64,000 bases of DNA from Neisseria perflava (GCF_024170405.1 NZ_JALJYC010000013.1:7025-71024); one strand, 5' to 3'. Numbered from the stretch's first letter, positions 15,884 to 25,116 are shown. Program-made: numbers and translations. The notes: generated by a model from the letters alone, not told the origin.

Positions 15884-16174
15884 TCAACCTACGGCGGCAA
15901 CCGCCAACAGAAACGGAAGCAGCGCCCCCAGCAGATACACCGCCAGCCAAAGCAGCAGACTGTCGCTGACACGGCGCAGTAGGGCGAAATAGCCCCATGT
16001 GTATAAAAAGAGCGAAACCAAGCCCAGCAGCAGCGTGCCGCTTATGCCGAATACGGCTGACCATATGCCGCTCAGCAGCGTATAGGCCAACGCCCAATGC
16101 CACGCCCGGCTGTTTTCGGTAAAAAACGATTCCTGCAATTTGCCGAATACCAACAGCAATAATATCCCCAACAT
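15884..16174 (-). CDS. Small integral membrane protein, unknown function
   Basis: This 96-residue protein is almost entirely hydrophobic, with three or four membrane segments (about 2-10, 25-43, 44-64 and 70-93) and a short polar loop after the first. I do not recognise a family. It lies between mraY and the globin gene in the dcw direction, 15 bases upstream of the globin start, and is probably co-transcribed with it. The Leu/Ala/Gly-rich composition and codon use match the neighbours. Confidence 0.6.
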   Translation of the reverse strand: MLGILLLLVFGKLQESFFTENSRAWHWALAYTLLSGIWSAVFGISGTLLLGLVSLFLYTWGYFALLRRVSDSLLLWLAVYLLGALLPFLLAVAAVG

Positions 16175-16279
16175 TGTTTATTCCCTTTCCTGTGTGAAAG
16201 TGATTCAAACAACGAAGCGTAAACAATCGGCGGCAGTATCTGCCTGCTCTTTATATGTTATATATTTTTTCAGACGGCC

Positions 16280-17362
16280 TTAGCGGATTTTCAGGCTGCT
16301 CAAACCAATCAAGACCAATACAATGGTGATAATCCAGAAGCGCACCACCACCTGCGTTTCTTTCCAGCCTTTTTGCTCGTAATGGTGGTGAATCGGCGCC
16401 ATCAGGAAAATGCGTTTTTTGGTACGTTTGTACCAGCCGACCTGCAACATCACCGATACGGCCTCCACCACAAACAGGCCGCCCATAATCACCAAGACAA
16501 ATTCTTGGCGGATAATCACGGCCACCGTGCCCAAAGCCGCGCCCAGCGCCAATGCGCCGACATCACCCATAAATACCTGCGCGGGATAAGCGTTGAACCA
16601 CAAAAAGCCCAAACACGCGCCGCACATGGCGGTACAGAAAATCACCACTTCGTTGGCGCCGCTGACATACGGCAGTTGCAAATAACGGGCAAATTCGGCA
16701 TGGCCGCTGGCGTAGGCGAAAATCGCCAGACCCGCCGCCACCAACACCACGGGGAAGGCGGCCAAGCCGTCCAAACCGTCGGTCAGGTTGACCGCGTTAG
16801 ACGTACCGACGATGGTCAGGTAGCTCAAAATAATAAAGCCGATAAAGCCCAGCGGCAGGGCGATTTGTTTGAAGAAAGGCACGATTAAAATATCATTGGC
16901 GCTGCTGCTGGCGAGGAAAAACAAGGCCAAACCCGCCCCCAAAGCCACGCTCGACTGCCACACCATTTTGAAACGGGCAGACACGCCGTTGGGGTCTTTA
17001 TACACCACTTTGCGCCAGTCATCGTAAAAGCCCAATGCGCCGGTCGCCAGCAACACCGCCAGCAGAATCCAGATATACGGATTCGCCCAGTTGCCCCACA
17101 GCAGGGTGGATACGGCAATTGCAGTCAGAATCAGCGATCCGCCCATGGTCGGCGTGCCGTTTTTTACCAAGTGGGTCTGCGGGCCGTCGGTGCGCACGGC
17201 TTGGCCGACTTTCAGCGCAGTCAGCTTGCGGATGGTCCACGGACCCAAAAGCAGTGAAAACGCCAGCGCGGTCAATGCCGCCATCACAGCGCGGAAGGTG
17301 GTGTATTGAAATACATTCAGCGCGGAAAACCAATCGCTGAAGTGGGCTAACCATAAAAACAT
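16280..17362 (-). CDS. mraY: Phospho-N-acetylmuramoyl-pentapeptide transferase
   Basis: This 360-residue polytopic enzyme transfers phospho-MurNAc-pentapeptide to undecaprenyl phosphate to make lipid I. The active-site motifs are visible: GFYDDWRKV with the paired Asp, NAVNLTDGLDGLA, FMGDVGALALGAALG, and the terminal MAPIHHHYEQKGW. About ten membrane segments are present, and the length is exactly typical. It follows murF and a hypothetical gene in transcription order. Confidence 0.98.
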   Translation of the reverse strand: MFLWLAHFSDWFSALNVFQYTTFRAVMAALTALAFSLLLGPWTIRKLTALKVGQAVRTDGPQTHLVKNGTPTMGGSLILTAIAVSTLLWGNWANPYIWILLAVLLATGALGFYDDWRKVVYKDPNGVSARFKMVWQSSVALGAGLALFFLASSSANDILIVPFFKQIALPLGFIGFIILSYLTIVGTSNAVNLTDGLDGLAAFPVVLVAAGLAIFAYASGHAEFARYLQLPYVSGANEVVIFCTAMCGACLGFLWFNAYPAQVFMGDVGALALGAALGTVAVIIRQEFVLVIMGGLFVVEAVSVMLQVGWYKRTKKRIFLMAPIHHHYEQKGWKETQVVVRFWIITIVLVLIGLSSLKIR

Positions 17363-17443
17363 AACATGTCTTTCCTTGTGTATTTATTCGTATCGCGGCG
17401 CGAGGCCGTCTGAAAAATGGTTCGGCGGCTTAATCTGCAAACG

Positions 17444-17953
17444 TCAGTCAATCCGATCCGCTTCAATATCGTATTCTTCGTTGTCTTCGTCATCGCCGGG
17501 CAGATAATCGGTGTAAATCATCATAACCACGCTTTGTCCGTCGGCTTCGTGTGCCAATAAGGATAAGGAAGTCAACAAATCGGCCAGTTGGGTCACAAAT
17601 TCGCCGTTGTCTTTATCGGCTTCGTCTTCAAAACTGTTTTCCTCGATAAAACCGAATTCTTCCGATTTCGCCCATTCCGCCGCCCATCCTTTCAAGGTTG
17701 CTTCATCGGCGGCAGCCAGCAAATCCAGCAAACGCGGCGGCACTTGATACAGCGAGTAATCCTGCGCTTCTTCCACGGGAATCAGCTCGTGCCGGTCAAA
17801 ATCGAAGTCTTCGCCTGCGGCAATCGCAAACACATTGGCCATATCGACATCAGTCAGGCCGGAAGTTTCCAACGCTTCGGCAGGATGAGCCATTTGCGCC
17901 GCAATTTCACGCGCCTGCTCTTCGGTTTGGATGTAAAAAGCGCAATCAAACAT
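17444..17953 (-). CDS. Conserved-looking acidic protein in the dcw cluster
   Basis: From the ATG at 17953 (preceded by GGAAAGAAAAAAG) the protein has 169 residues; the frame is open further only from a TTG. It is soluble and strongly acidic, with Asp/Glu-rich stretches at about 105-115 and at the C terminus (PGDDEDNEEYDIEADRID). It starts MFDCAFYIQTEEQAREIA. I recognise no catalytic motif. It lies between murF and mraY, a position where neisserial dcw clusters carry a hypothetical gene. The function is unknown. Confidence 0.65.
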   Translation of the reverse strand: MFDCAFYIQTEEQAREIAAQMAHPAEALETSGLTDVDMANVFAIAAGEDFDFDRHELIPVEEAQDYSLYQVPPRLLDLLAAADEATLKGWAAEWAKSEEFGFIEENSFEDEADKDNGEFVTQLADLLTSLSLLAHEADGQSVVMMIYTDYLPGDDEDNEEYDIEADRID

Positions 17954-18013
17954 AATCTTTTTTCTTTCCGGAACACGCAAGCAGCGCCTTCCTATTGTCT
18001 TTGCAGGCAGTTT

Positions 18014-19381
18014 TCAGACGGCCTGTTTGTCCAGCAACGCTTCGACCACTTCTTCCATCGCCATAAAGCGCGAACCTTTCACCAACACATTCGCCCCCTC
18101 GGGCAAATCGTGGCTCATCACCTGAATCAGCGGGTCTTTGGCAGCGAACCACAAACCGGCCGCACCGAAAGTTTCCGCCGCTTCCACGCTGTCATCGCCG
18201 ACAAAATAGGCAAACTCAATGCCCTTGTCGCGGGCATACGCGCCCACTTCGGCATGCATGGCGGCGGCTTCATCGTCGCCCAATTCGCCCATATCGCCCA
18301 TCACAAACACGCGCGGAGAGGACAGCGCGGCCAATACGTCAATCGCTGCTTTCATGCTGTCAGGATTGGCGTTGTAGGTATCGTCAATCACAGTAGCACC
18401 TTTGATACCGGCTTTGATTTGTAGACGGCCTTTGATGTTGCTGAACGCTTTGAGGCCGCCTGAAATTTGTTGCAGACTCAAACCGGCAGCCTGCGCCAAA
18501 GCTGCGGCGGCGCAGGCGTTGGCAATATTATGGCGGCCGGGTACGGGCAGCACCACGGCGGCGCATTCTTCGCCGCTGACCAAATCAAAAGTGCAGGACA
18601 AGGGATTCAACACAATATTTTCCGCGTGTACATCGCCGCTTTCCGCGCCGAAAGTACGCGTATTCGAACCAGCGGTCGCGGCTTTAAATACGTCGATATT
18701 GGCGTCTTGCGCCGGAATCAGCGCGAGGCCGTCTGAAGACAGCCCTTGGTAAATCTCGCTTTTGGCCTTGGCAATATCGCCCACGCCGTCAAAACCGCAG
18801 CCGACATGCGCGCGCAGGGCATTGTTGACCAAAGCCGCGTCGGGGCGGGCAATGCGGGTCAGCAAGGCCAGTTCGCCAAAATGGTTCATGCCCATTTCAA
18901 TCACGGCATAGCGGTGTTTTCCGTTTAATTTCAAAAGAGTTAAGGGCAGGCCGATGTGGTTGTTGAAATTGCCCGCCGTCGCCAATACCGCTTCTTCGCC
19001 GAAGGCATGACGCAATACACCTGCCAGCATTTCTTTCACGGTAGTTTTGCCGCTGGAGCCGGTAATGCCGAACACAAACGGATTCACATTATCACGCCAA
19101 GCCGCCGCCAGTGTTTGCAGGGCAGCAAGCGTGTCGTCCACTTTCAATGCACCAACCAGCGCGGCGCAGTCGTCGCGCGACACCACCGCCGCAGCCGCGC
19201 CTTGCGCCAATACGTCGGCAACAAAATCATGCGCGTCAAAACGCTCGCCTGCCAAAGCAAAAAATACATCACCCTCGCGGATGTCGCGGCTGTCGGTGAC
19301 AATACGGTTTACCGCCTTATTTTCAGACGGCAACGGCAGATTAAGGGTTTGGCAGATAAAGTTTAGGTCTAAAGGTTTCAT
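18014..19381 (-). CDS. murF: UDP-MurNAc-tripeptide--D-Ala-D-Ala ligase
   Basis: At 455 residues this Mur ligase adds the D-Ala-D-Ala dipeptide made by Ddl. The N-terminal domain (DSRDIREGDVFFALAGERFD), the ATP loop GITGSSGKTTVKEMLAGVL, the EMGMNHFGELALLTRIARPD segment and the C-terminal VIDDTYNANPDSMKAAI motif are intact. It follows the LytM lipoprotein gene in the dcw order. Several uptake sequences lie inside the coding sequence. Confidence 0.98.
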   Translation of the reverse strand: MKPLDLNFICQTLNLPLPSENKAVNRIVTDSRDIREGDVFFALAGERFDAHDFVADVLAQGAAAAVVSRDDCAALVGALKVDDTLAALQTLAAAWRDNVNPFVFGITGSSGKTTVKEMLAGVLRHAFGEEAVLATAGNFNNHIGLPLTLLKLNGKHRYAVIEMGMNHFGELALLTRIARPDAALVNNALRAHVGCGFDGVGDIAKAKSEIYQGLSSDGLALIPAQDANIDVFKAATAGSNTRTFGAESGDVHAENIVLNPLSCTFDLVSGEECAAVVLPVPGRHNIANACAAAALAQAAGLSLQQISGGLKAFSNIKGRLQIKAGIKGATVIDDTYNANPDSMKAAIDVLAALSSPRVFVMGDMGELGDDEAAAMHAEVGAYARDKGIEFAYFVGDDSVEAAETFGAAGLWFAAKDPLIQVMSHDLPEGANVLVKGSRFMAMEEVVEALLDKQAV

Positions 19382-19407
19382 ATCTTTTTCTTTGTTTTTC
19401 AGACGGC

Positions 19408-19947
19408 CTAGCGGTATGGGTTTACCAGCGGATAGGGGTTAATCGCGCCGTTACGCAGATACACGCCGTAATGCAAGTGTGGCGCAGTGCCTTTGGCATT
19501 ACCCGTATCGCCGACATAGCCGATGATTTGTCCGGCCTGCACGCTTTGGTAGAGTTTGATGTCGGCAAAGCGGCTCAGGTGGGCATAATAATGCCATGCG
19601 CCCGCGCCTTGAATGCCGACCACTTTGCCGCCCAAGCGGTTTTCGCCGATTTTAGTGACAATGCCGTAAGTGGTGCTGCGTACCGGCGTGCCTTTTTTGG
19701 CAAAAATGTCCACGCCTTCGTGACGGCGGCCGTTGCTGCGGGCGGCGCTCCAAGTATCGCTGAAGGTTTTGCCTTTGACCGGATTAGGCAGGCTGCCCGT
19801 AGTCGGCGGCGGCATATTTTGCAGGCGGGTAATTTCGCCAAACGGCCGGTTGGATGCGCCGCCGCCAACCATGCCGAAACAGCCTGCCAACAGGGTTAAT
19901 GTGGCGGCAACGGCGGTAAGGCGGCTTAATTGTTTCAATCTCTTCAC
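19408..19947 (-). CDS. M23 (LytM) family lipoprotein
   Basis: The 179-residue protein begins with a lipoprotein signal whose lipobox LLAGC puts the acylated Cys at 23. A short linker is followed by a LytM/M23 metalloprotease fold. The zinc ligands are visible as H76 and D80 (HEGVDIF) and H159 (HLHYG), with H123 in YYAHLS as the likely catalytic His. All four are kept, so it could be an active D,D-endopeptidase rather than a degenerate NlpD/EnvC-type activator. It is placed between murE and murF, which is unusual for a hydrolase and suggests a role during septal wall growth. Outer-membrane or periplasmic location is predicted from the lipobox. Confidence 0.85.
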   Translation of the reverse strand: MKRLKQLSRLTAVAATLTLLAGCFGMVGGGASNRPFGEITRLQNMPPPTTGSLPNPVKGKTFSDTWSAARSNGRRHEGVDIFAKKGTPVRSTTYGIVTKIGENRLGGKVVGIQGAGAWHYYAHLSRFADIKLYQSVQAGQIIGYVGDTGNAKGTAPHLHYGVYLRNGAINPYPLVNPYR

Positions 19948-19974
19948 GGTTGACTTCTTTTTCAGACGGCCTTT

Positions 19975-21480
19975 TTAACGCACCGCCAATGCTTGTTCGG
20001 CAATCTCAAAATCGGAAAAATGATGTTTCACGCCGCGCATGTCCTGATAGGTTTCGTGGCCTTTGCCGGCAATCAGGATAATGTCGGCGGCAGCTGCCTG
20101 CGCCACGGCGTATTCAATCGCGGCTTTGCGGTCGGCCTCGACTTTTTCGGGATGGGGGACGGCGGGCAGAATATCGTCGATGATGTCCTCCGGCACTTCC
20201 ATACGCGGATTGTCGCTGGTGACCACCACTTTATCCGCGCCTGCGGCCGCCGCCGCGCCCATCAGCGGGCGTTTGCCTTTGTCGCGGTTGCCGCCGCAGC
20301 CGAACACGCACCACAAAGCCGCGCCTTGCGCTTTGATTTCCTGCAAGGTGGACAAGGCTTTTTCCAGCGCGTCGGGCGTGTGCGCGTAATCGACCACCAC
20401 CAACGGTTTGCCGGGATTCATGATGCAGTCCATGCGGCCGGTGGCCGGGCGGATTTGCGCCAACGCGTTCAATACCTTATCCAACGGATAGCCGTTGGCG
20501 CACAACACGCCGACGCAGGCGGCCAGATTTTGCGCGTTAAAACGGCCGAGCAAGCGGGTATGCCAGTGGCCGTTGCCCCACGGCGTTGCCAATTCGACGG
20601 CCATGCCGTCTGAAGAGGCGGCAAACGCGGTAATGCGGATGTCGGCCTTATCGCTGAAACCGTAACCGTACACCGCCACTTCGGGGCGGTCTTTTTTCAG
20701 ACGGCCTATCAGCTCGGCACCAAAAGCATCGTCGGCGTTAATCACCGCGTGTTTCAGGCCGTACCAGTAAAACAGGCGCGCTTTGATTTCGCCGTAGGCG
20801 GCCATCGTGCCGTGGTAATCGAGGTGGTCGCGCGTCAGGTTGGTAAACACGGCCGTCTGAAACGCTACGCCATTGACGCGGAATTGGTCGAGACCGTGGC
20901 TGGAGACTTCCATCGCCGCCACCGTTGCGCCCTGCTGCTTGAAACGCGCCAGCAGGGTTTGCACGGTTACGGGATCGGGCGTGGTATGTGTGGTTTCTTC
21001 CAATGCACCCCAAAAGCCGTTGCCGACCGTGCCGATGACGGTGCATTTTTCGTCCAGTAAATCCGCCGCCTGCGCCAGCCATTGCGTGATGGAGGTTTTG
21101 CCGTTGGTACCGGTGACGCCCCATACTTTGAGGCCGTCTGAACCTTCGGAAGGCTCTGCAAGTACTCCGGTCACATTGCCGTAAATTTTGGCAGCTAGGA
21201 TCCCAGCACGGTGTTTCAAATCTTTAATGCCTTGGTTGGGCACATTCCACTCGGGATTCCAGGCAAATTTGCCGTCGTCGTCCCAATAAACAAAAGACGC
21301 ACCATTGGCAATGGCGGCGGGGATATAGCTGCGGCCGTCGGCATATTCGCCCTGACAGGCCACAAATACGTCGCCGTTTTGAATCTGGCGGCTGTCCGAA
21401 TGCAACAAATGCCCTGCTGCGTCGGGGCGCAGCAGAGCGGGGAAGTCGGTTTCAGCCAAAGGACACAGTTCGCTGAACAT
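19975..21480 (-). CDS. murE: UDP-MurNAc-tripeptide synthetase (meso-DAP adding)
   Basis: At 501 residues the protein has the MurE layout: DSRQIQNGDVFVACQGEYADG, the ATP loop VTGTNGKTSITQWLAQA, and the carbamylated-Lys region with TNLTRDHLDYHGTM. The C-terminal DNPRMEVPEDI is the DNPR motif that selects meso-diaminopimelate over lysine, consistent with the dapB, dapD and asd genes in the window. It follows ftsI by 17 bases. Several uptake sequences lie inside the gene. Confidence 0.98.
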   Translation of the reverse strand: MFSELCPLAETDFPALLRPDAAGHLLHSDSRQIQNGDVFVACQGEYADGRSYIPAAIANGASFVYWDDDGKFAWNPEWNVPNQGIKDLKHRAGILAAKIYGNVTGVLAEPSEGSDGLKVWGVTGTNGKTSITQWLAQAADLLDEKCTVIGTVGNGFWGALEETTHTTPDPVTVQTLLARFKQQGATVAAMEVSSHGLDQFRVNGVAFQTAVFTNLTRDHLDYHGTMAAYGEIKARLFYWYGLKHAVINADDAFGAELIGRLKKDRPEVAVYGYGFSDKADIRITAFAASSDGMAVELATPWGNGHWHTRLLGRFNAQNLAACVGVLCANGYPLDKVLNALAQIRPATGRMDCIMNPGKPLVVVDYAHTPDALEKALSTLQEIKAQGAALWCVFGCGGNRDKGKRPLMGAAAAAGADKVVVTSDNPRMEVPEDIIDDILPAVPHPEKVEADRKAAIEYAVAQAAAADIILIAGKGHETYQDMRGVKHHFSDFEIAEQALAVR

Positions 21481-21497
21481 AATTTTCTCTTGATGAT

Positions 21498-23261
21498 TTA
21501 AGATTTTTTAGCTGGCGTCGCCACTTTCACGGTTGAGGTATCGGCCAGCGGTTTGGTTGGCGACACACCTAAAATATTCAGACTGCCCGCCATCACGTTT
21601 TTAAACACCGGCCCTGCCACCAAGCCGCCGTAATAACCGTTGGCCGTCGGCTCGTCCACCGTTACCGCTACAATCACGCGCGGTTTTTTAGCTGGGGCGA
21701 AACCGATAAACGTACCGACGTGCTTGTTATCAACATAACGGCCGTTGACCAGCTTACGCGCCGTACCGGTTTTGGCGCCGACATCGAAGCCGTCCACCGC
21801 GCCGGCCGTGCCCGTACCGCCGGGCTCGGTTACCGATACCATCATTTCGCGTACCTGACGTGCGGTCGAGGCTTTAATCACCTGCTTGCCTTTAGGCGCG
21901 GCGGCTTGTTTTTCAAAGCTCACCGGCAGCAGCTCGCCGTCGTGGGTCAATACGGTGTAGGCACGTGCCAGTTGCAACAGGCTTAATTGCAAGCCGTAAC
22001 CGAACGACATGGTTGCCTGCTCAATCGGCTGCCATTTGTGCCAGTTGCGCAAAAGACCGGCGGTCTCGCCCGGGAACCCGGAATGCATGCGCACACCGAC
22101 ACCCAACTCGTGATAGTAGTCGTACATTTCTTTCGGCTTGAACATGGCCGAAAGTTTGCTGGTACCGACGTTAGAAGATTTTTGAATAATGCCGCGCACG
22201 CTCAAACGTGGATAAACATGGGTATCTTGTACGGTTGCCGGGCCGATTTTATACGGCATGGTATTGAAGGTTTCGTCTGCGGAAATCTTACCCGAATCCA
22301 AAGCTTTGGCGATGGTAAAGGGTTTCATGGCCGAACCCGGCTCAACCATATCGGTCACGGCACGGTTGCGGCGCTGCTCGCTGCCTGCTTTGCCCGGCTG
22401 GTTGGGGTCGTAGGCCGGGCTGTTGACCAAAGCCAGAATTTCGCCGGTCTGGGCATCCAAGACCACCGCACTACCTGCTTTGGCCTTGTGGTAAGCCACG
22501 GCTTTATTCAACTCTTCATAAGCCAGCGTTTGGATACGCTGGTCTAACGACAATACAATGTCGTGGCCGTTTTTCGGATCGCTGTTACGCGGAGAATCCA
22601 AGTCATCAACAATATTGCCTTTGGCGTCTTTGAGCACCACTTTGGCGCCGTTTTCACCGCGCAGGCTGTCTTCGCGCGACAGTTCCAAACCTTCTTGGCC
22701 TTTGCCGTCAATATTGGTAAAGCCGATGACATGGGCAAACAGATTACCCATCGGATAATGGCGTTTCAATTCTTTTTGGAAACCCAAGCCTTTAATGCCC
22801 AAAGCAGTAATGGCGTCGGCTTTCTCTTTGCTCAACTGGCGTTTCAGGTAGATAAAATCTTTGTCTTTTTTCTCCAGTTTTTCCAACAGGCTGTCGGCAG
22901 ACACACCGGTAATGGCCGCCAATTTCGCCAACTGCTCGGCGGTCGGCATTTGCTCCATTTCAGACGGCATGGCATACAGGGATTCGGTCGGCGCGCTCAA
23001 AGCCAAGGTTGCGCCGTTGCGGTCGGTAATCGTACCGCGAGAAGCAGGCAGGGTCAGGGTGCGCACGGTGCGCTGGTCGCCCTGGTTTTTCAGAAAATCA
23101 TGCTGGGTGGTTTGCAAATAAAAACCGCGCAGCAGCAGGCCGCCGAAGGCGACAGCAATCAGCCCCAAGACCAAATAAATGCGCCCGTCGCTGGTAATCG
23201 GCTTTTTGGTTTTCACCGGTTTGGGCAGCATCTGCGGTTTATATTCGTTTTTGATTAACAT
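21498..23261 (-). CDS. ftsI: Penicillin-binding protein 2 (septal transpeptidase)
   Basis: The 587-residue class B PBP, called PenA in Neisseria, cross-links septal peptidoglycan. It has one N-terminal membrane segment (about 29-49), a dimerisation/pedestal region, and a transpeptidase domain with S310-A-M-K, S362-S-N and K497-T-G-T. Residue numbering coincides with gonococcal and meningococcal PBP2. It carries M312, T316, L504, V510, V515, G516, N541 and V566, all positions where replacements are reported in mosaic alleles with reduced beta-lactam affinity. It lacks the Asp-345 insertion and keeps A501, N512 and G545. It lies in the usual place between ftsL and murE. Confidence 0.98.
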   Translation of the reverse strand: MLIKNEYKPQMLPKPVKTKKPITSDGRIYLVLGLIAVAFGGLLLRGFYLQTTQHDFLKNQGDQRTVRTLTLPASRGTITDRNGATLALSAPTESLYAMPSEMEQMPTAEQLAKLAAITGVSADSLLEKLEKKDKDFIYLKRQLSKEKADAITALGIKGLGFQKELKRHYPMGNLFAHVIGFTNIDGKGQEGLELSREDSLRGENGAKVVLKDAKGNIVDDLDSPRNSDPKNGHDIVLSLDQRIQTLAYEELNKAVAYHKAKAGSAVVLDAQTGEILALVNSPAYDPNQPGKAGSEQRRNRAVTDMVEPGSAMKPFTIAKALDSGKISADETFNTMPYKIGPATVQDTHVYPRLSVRGIIQKSSNVGTSKLSAMFKPKEMYDYYHELGVGVRMHSGFPGETAGLLRNWHKWQPIEQATMSFGYGLQLSLLQLARAYTVLTHDGELLPVSFEKQAAAPKGKQVIKASTARQVREMMVSVTEPGGTGTAGAVDGFDVGAKTGTARKLVNGRYVDNKHVGTFIGFAPAKKPRVIVAVTVDEPTANGYYGGLVAGPVFKNVMAGSLNILGVSPTKPLADTSTVKVATPAKKS

Positions 23262-23321
23262 TTGAAAACTTCTCTTTAAGCAGGGGTTAGGGCTTCCCTT
23301 TCCCTGTAACGTTATTTTTGC

Positions 23322-23585
23322 TTATTTCTTACGCTCGATCATGACCGTATTGTTTGCACTTGGCGGCTGCAAGCGCTGTTTTTCCGCCGCCACTTTAATC
23401 AACTTGTGGTTTGCCAAACGCGCCTGTTCCAATTTCAAACGGGCATAGTCCTGATCGAGTTTGATTTCCTGCTTTTGCGCCTTATCCAAGGCGATGTAAT
23501 GCTGGCGCGACTCATCTTGCACCGTCACCACGGCAAAACCCGAAGCCAGCGCCGCCAGCAGTAGAATAATGTTCAGCTTGTTCAT
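23322..23585 (-). CDS. ftsL: Cell division protein FtsL
   Basis: The small 87-residue bitopic protein has a hydrophobic segment at about 4-22, then a periplasmic heptad region (HYIALDKAQKQEIKLDQDYA onward) that forms the coiled coil with FtsB. It ends with a short basic tail. Its place between rsmH and ftsI is the standard dcw position, which makes the call firm despite low sequence conservation in the family. Confidence 0.9.
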   Translation of the reverse strand: MNKLNIILLLAALASGFAVVTVQDESRQHYIALDKAQKQEIKLDQDYARLKLEQARLANHKLIKVAAEKQRLQPPSANNTVMIERKK

Positions 23586-23665
23586 GAATTTCCGTATTTT
23601 TCAGACGGCCTTTGCGCAATCAACGGATGGCGCAAAACCTCCCCTTTATCACTGCGTTTCGGCTT

Positions 23666-24622
23666 TTAAGCCTCAAACGCGCCGCCGGTACGCTCGGCCA
23701 CCCGCAACACGGCGCTGCGCGCGCGCGGATTGGCGGCGGTTTCCGCCTCATTTGGCTTGACAGCTTTTCCGACAGCCTTGAGCGGCGGTTGCGGCAAATC
23801 CGCTTCCTTTACCGCCGCCCAACGCGGCAGCGGCGCATGTTGCGAATGTTTTTTCACAAACTGCTTCACAATGCGGTCTTCCAGCGAATGGAACGCAATC
23901 ACCGCCAAGCGCCCGCCTTCTTTCAGACGGCCTACTACCTGCGGCAATACCGCCTCTACCTCTTCGAGCTCGCGGTTAATAAAGATGCGAACGGCCTGAA
24001 AGGTACGCGTTGCGGGGTCTTGTCCGCGCTCGCGAGTACGGACGTTTTGCGCCACGAGCTGCGCCAGCTTGCGGGTTGTATCAATGGGATTTTCTTCGCG
24101 TTGCGCGACAATGGCGCGCGCAATCTGGCGACTAAACCGCTCTTCACCATAATTTTTGATAACCTCATTTAATTCTTGTTCGCTGGCAACGGCAATCCAT
24201 TCGGCTGCCGACAGGCCGCGTGTCGGATCCATGCGCATATCCAGCGGCGCGTCAAAACGGAAGCTGAAGCCGCGTTCGCCCTCGTCGATTTGTGGCGAAG
24301 AAATACCCAAATCAAACAGCGCACCGTCGATTTTGACAATACCCAAACCGTCTAAGGCCGCCTGAAAAGTGGCAAAACCGTCATGCACCACGCGCACGCG
24401 CTTATCCTGCGCCGCCAATTCCTGCGCCACGGCGATGGCCTGCGGGTCTTTGTCAAACACCACCAGCCGACCATTCTCGCCCAAGCGCGACAAAATCAAA
24501 CGCGAGTGACCACCCCGGCCGAACGTGCCGTCAACATACACGCCGTTGGCGCGGATATTCAGCGCGTCAACGGCTTCGTGTAACAAGACGGTAATATGTT
24601 GGTAAGTTTCAGCTTGGCTCAC
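23666..24622 (-). CDS. rsmH: 16S rRNA (cytosine-1402-N4) methyltransferase
   Basis: This 318-residue SAM-dependent methyltransferase acts at C1402 in the decoding centre. It has the N-terminal HITVLLHEAVDAL, the SAM-binding GTFGRGGHSRLIL, GALFDLGISSPQID, and the C-terminal LAVIAFHSLEDRIVKQF motif. Its ATG overlaps the mraZ stop by four bases, indicating coupled translation. Confidence 0.98.
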   Translation of the reverse strand: MSQAETYQHITVLLHEAVDALNIRANGVYVDGTFGRGGHSRLILSRLGENGRLVVFDKDPQAIAVAQELAAQDKRVRVVHDGFATFQAALDGLGIVKIDGALFDLGISSPQIDEGERGFSFRFDAPLDMRMDPTRGLSAAEWIAVASEQELNEVIKNYGEERFSRQIARAIVAQREENPIDTTRKLAQLVAQNVRTRERGQDPATRTFQAVRIFINRELEEVEAVLPQVVGRLKEGGRLAVIAFHSLEDRIVKQFVKKHSQHAPLPRWAAVKEADLPQPPLKAVGKAVKPNEAETAANPRARSAVLRVAERTGGAFEA

Positions 24623-25074
24623 AGTTGCAAATCCGTTTGACTCAGTTGGAACGCCAATTCGTCAGGATCATCGTCCAGCGCCTGATTCATTTCACGTTCC
24701 CAATGCTCGCGACCCCACAGCTCCAAACGGTTGGCACGGCCTACTAAAGTCACTTCTTTTTCAAAATCCACCAGACGGCGCAGGTTGGCAGGCAGTAAAA
24801 TACGCCCGGCAGTATCCCATTCCAAAGTATCGGCGTTATGCAGCAGCAGGTTTTGAAAACGCTGCAACTCGGGCTTACCTGCCGTTTTCATGCCCAACAG
24901 ATGGTTCGCCACTTTTTCCCACTCCGATTCGGGATACATCAGGATACGCTGGCGCGAATCCAGCGTGGCGACCACTACCGGTGTGTAGCGGCGCAGCAGC
25001 AAATCGCGGAATTTGGCCGGAATCGCCAACCGCCCCTTGCTGTCTATGCTCAATTCGTGCGCACCGCCGAACAC
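24619..25074 (-). CDS. mraZ: Transcriptional regulator MraZ
   Basis: I chose a GTG start at 25074. It is preceded by GGAG at six bases and gives 151 residues starting VFGGAHELSIDSKGRLAIPA, the length and opening of the family. An upstream ATG would add 35 residues of promoter-region sequence. MraZ is an AbrB-like DNA-binding protein with two SpoVT-type halves (SKGRLAIPAKFRD and TAGRILLPANLRR). It represses the dcw promoter and here has a matching operator at 25117-25141. It is the first gene of the cluster. Confidence 0.95.
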   Translation of the reverse strand: MFGGAHELSIDSKGRLAIPAKFRDLLLRRYTPVVVATLDSRQRILMYPESEWEKVANHLLGMKTAGKPELQRFQNLLLHNADTLEWDTAGRILLPANLRRLVDFEKEVTLVGRANRLELWGREHWEREMNQALDDDPDELAFQLSQTDLQL

Positions 25075-25116
25075 CGTTTTCTCCGCTGTCTGAAATTTTC
25101 TCTTTTTGGGGAAATC

